From: Goleter apudmare HA4340-LM2
GTDB taxonomy: Bacteria > Cyanobacteriota > Cyanobacteriia > Cyanobacteriales > Nostocaceae
Direction of reading: 5' to 3'
DNA length: 64,000 bases
NCBI GenBank assembly: GCA_019359495.1
Contig: JAHHHF010000095.1
Span: 27,267 to 91,266, forward strand
Part shown: positions 63,246-64,000 of the stretch, in pieces
Layout of the letters: each line of letters begins with the position of its first letter
How positions within the stretch are numbered: position 1 is the stretch's first letter
The notes under the pieces: model-generated
Databases searched by the model: none
Seen by the model: only the letters and a program-made list of their open reading frames with translations
Told to the model about the DNA's origin: nothing
Translations under genes and position numbers: made by a program

Positions 63246-63812
63246 ATGTCTGTTTCACAAGAAAATTTAAACAATAACTTAACAATAGTAGCGCCTACAG
63301 AAAACAAGAATAATGTGGAATCTTTAGCGCAGCAATGGGCTAAAAAGTATGTGCAGAACCTCCAAATTAATCACAATAATCCAGAAACTTGTACTACCCT
63401 AAATTTGTCAGACTTCGTATCGTCAGAGGGACGCAAGAAAACATCTGAAAAAATTATGGCATCTTTGCGGAGTGTCAGTGCCAAATCCTGGAACAAAACA
63501 GAAGCATTGCTATCGACAGAAGTCACACGACATCGCATAGATCCCGATACAATTAATCCGTGGGAGATTGCAGCAGATTCTTTTAAGATTTACCAAAAAA
63601 CTTTGGATGTTTACACTCAACAAGCAGTGTCACGCCCCCTTTCTTTAATCATGCAACTAGCCGAATCAGTTAGTCCACTGGATGAACAGGCGCTGGAAGT
63701 TTACACCGAACAGGTGGCTCCCAGTCAGTTGGCTACAGTAATTGGCAAAGATATAGGAGAAATTCGAGACAAATATACCAGCCTTGACCCTACTTATATC
63801 TTGCACCTGTAA
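63246..63812 (+). CDS. Hypothetical protein (188 aa)
   Basis: 188 residues, unrecognised. Soluble, mostly helical: an Asn-rich N-terminus, then VESLAQQWAKKYVQNLQI, GRKKTSEKIMASLRSVSAKSW, and a C-terminal segment LDEQALEVYTEQVAPSQLATVIGKDI. No membrane segment, signal or metal motif. It starts 228 bp after the response-regulator stop, too far for clear co-transcription. A strong hairpin lies 85 bp after its stop. Confidence 0.65.
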   Translation: MSVSQENLNNNLTIVAPTENKNNVESLAQQWAKKYVQNLQINHNNPETCTTLNLSDFVSSEGRKKTSEKIMASLRSVSAKSWNKTEALLSTEVTRHRIDPDTINPWEIAADSFKIYQKTLDVYTQQAVSRPLSLIMQLAESVSPLDEQALEVYTEQVAPSQLATVIGKDIGEIRDKYTSLDPTYILHL

Positions 63813-63896
63813 ATATGAATGTTAATTCCTTGACTAAGTAAGAAAGAACGCATTCTTTCAAGATGAAGTAAAATATTGGACTTTGGACAAAAAGAA

Positions 63897-63927
63897 GTTG
63901 GTTCGCGAGTATGACTCGCGAACCAAC
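63897..63927 (-). terminator. 14-bp hairpin, probable terminator
   Basis: GTTGGTTCGCGAGT (63897-63910) and ACTCGCGAACCAAC (63914-63927) form a perfect 14-bp stem around ATG. On the minus strand it is followed by TTCTTTTTG, so it reads best as a Rho-independent terminator for a minus-strand gene lying to the right of the window, though it may also stop the gene at 63246. Confidence 0.7.
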
Positions 63928-64000
63928 AAACTAGTCATCAGAAATTACCCCAGTTATTTTACAAACTGAGTCAGACTGAGTTAAACCCCTAAAGCCTAAG

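Noticed and set aside
1..64000. tRNA, rRNA, riboswitch or CRISPR-associated genes
   Set aside because: Reading both strands gave no recognisable cloverleaf, rRNA segment, cas gene or known riboswitch.

Overview
The window is chromosomal DNA from a filamentous, probably heterocyst-forming cyanobacterium of the Nostoc/Anabaena group. The evidence is the very frequent HIP1 octamer (GCGATCGC), heptanucleotide STRR repeats of the TTGACTG/TTAACCG type between genes, the fused molybdate transporter gene modBC, giant Ser/Thr-kinase/AAA/GAF/histidine-kinase proteins, the regulator-partner SipA, several Uma2 (DUF820) genes and WD40/TPR proteins. I found no rRNA, tRNA or CRISPR array.

Layout. 0-1.1 kb: a 26-bp perfect palindrome, a small unknown gene and a remnant of a TnsB/Mu-like transposase. 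1.1-3.8 kb: atzE-atzG-type amidase pair, a DUF952 protein and a rhomboid-family protein that has lost its catalytic residues. 3.9-7.9 kb: two convergent membrane Ser/Thr kinases, each with an altered HRD-loop residue. 8.3-17.1 kb: a minus-strand cluster resembling defence islands. It holds a PLD/SNF2 helicase, a small unknown protein, two Uma2 nucleases, and a chimera that joins the front of a DUF499 ATPase to the back of a DUF1156-type DNA methylase. Repeats fill its gaps and even part of its coding sequence, and a 13-bp repeat lies in inverted orientation at both ends. 17.3-29.9 kb: a membrane GTPase and two tandem ~1,800-residue hybrid kinases. 30.0-34.0 kb: an MFS transporter, modBC, a broken modA, and a divergent gene for a ribbon-helix-helix protein fused to a molybdate-binding Mop domain. 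The modA/regulator gap contains a perfect TTGGTAGAATTCTACCAA palindrome.

34.2-46.5 kb is mostly housekeeping: a DUF937-like/EF-hand protein, a pentapeptide protein, isopentenyl-PP isomerase type 2, SppA, a GDYXXLXY/DUF2157 pair, an RsmB-type methyltransferase, HisG, an OmpR-type regulator, MmsA and a GNAT. 46.6-55.7 kb: a small exported protein, a divergent TetR/AhpD-like pair with two matching operator-like sites, a WD40 protein with a large unassigned N-terminus, a Vat-like acetyltransferase, a truncated Uma2, a PlsC-like acyltransferase and a CheR-PAS protein. 55.9-64 kb: small proteins (fasciclin, peroxiredoxin, SipA, Coq4-like, Spy-like), a NarL-type two-component system facing the Spy-like gene across ATGACT/AGTCAT repeats, and a final unknown gene with a strong hairpin.

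The most interesting items are the chimeric DUF499::methylase defence cluster, the RHH-Mop regulator with its palindromic site beside a nonsense-mutated modA, the rhomboid pseudoprotease, and two short inverted-repeat elements (51.5 and 58.3 kb). All family calls come from reading the sequence; no database search was possible.
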